The translations under genes were made by a program, and so were the position numbers. Below the pieces are notes generated by a model. That model was not told the DNA's origin, did not search any database, and saw nothing but the letters and a program-made list of their open reading frames with translations. A DNA stretch of 5,557 nt, taken from contig JACQZL010000383.1 in NCBI GenBank assembly GCA_016213865.1, positions 1 to 5,557 of the forward strand, read 5' to 3'. Below are positions 5,536 to 5,557 of this stretch, one piece after another (position 1 is the stretch's first letter; each line of letters begins with the position of its first letter). Source of the DNA: Candidatus Rifleibacteriota bacterium. GTDB lineage: Bacteria > UBP17 > UBA6191 > JACPRK01.

Positions 5536-5557
5536 GAGATCCGTTTTCATACCAGGA

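Larger units (their letters stand above)
5163..5557. other. Repeat-rich intergenic region, no credible gene
   Basis: These 395 bases upstream of the minus-strand operon hold no coding region I can support. All open frames crossing them translate repeat DNA, including the familiar spurious peptide WIPAFAGMT. The region contains the inverted REP-like pair, G-rich direct repeats, a further hairpin, a G-quadruplex-like tract and the CTTCGCGT tandem repeat, listed separately. The operon promoter should lie here. A weak TAACAT about 20 bases before the GTG start, without a matching -35 box, is the only candidate I see. Bases 5372-5511 have no recognisable feature. Confidence 0.7.

Noticed and set aside
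5434..5550. Minus-strand 38-codon frame starting at the ATG at 5550
   Set aside because: Its first third is a translation of the CTTCGCGT tandem repeat. It has no ribosome-binding site visible before the window edge and no recognisable features.

Overview
The window is GC-rich bacterial DNA. Every gene I can support is on the minus strand, so transcription runs from high to low coordinates. In transcription order they are: a small three-helix membrane protein (4818-5162), a cytoplasmic protein built almost entirely of TPR repeats (3486-4811), a MutY-type adenine DNA glycosylase (2376-3482), a membrane-anchored SPFH/flotillin-like coiled-coil protein (592-2280), and the first 160 residues of a GT35 alpha-glucan (glycogen) phosphorylase that runs off the left edge (1-480).

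The first three genes are separated by only 5 and 3 bases and lack strong ribosome-binding sites at their internal junctions, so they look like one translationally coupled operon. The SPFH gene follows after 95 bases, with its own good Shine-Dalgarno and a possible promoter. The phosphorylase follows after another 111 bases that hold an 11-bp GC hairpin, a TATAGT box and a near-perfect Shine-Dalgarno in front of a GTG codon. These two genes may therefore be separate transcription units. Functionally the set is a mix: DNA oxidation repair, membrane organisation, a protein-interaction scaffold and storage-glucan breakdown. No shared pathway is obvious.

The right end (5163-5557) has no credible gene. 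It is a repeat-rich intergenic region: a 72-bp inverted pair of REP/dRS3-like hairpins, a 12-bp G-rich direct repeat on either side of that pair, another hairpin, a potential G-quadruplex, and three tandem copies of CTTCGCGT. The two REP-like arms differ from each other by two compensatory base-pair changes, so each arm keeps a perfect 8-bp stem. This is the most interesting structural signal in the window.

The organism cannot be fixed from this sequence. High GC, the ATTCCC-N8-GGGAAT repeat and the protein styles suggest a free-living Gram-negative such as a deltaproteobacterial, Methylomirabilota or Rokubacteria-like lineage; this is a low-confidence inference. I did not find a convincing previously undescribed system. 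The gene content is mostly ordinary housekeeping with some unusual details.
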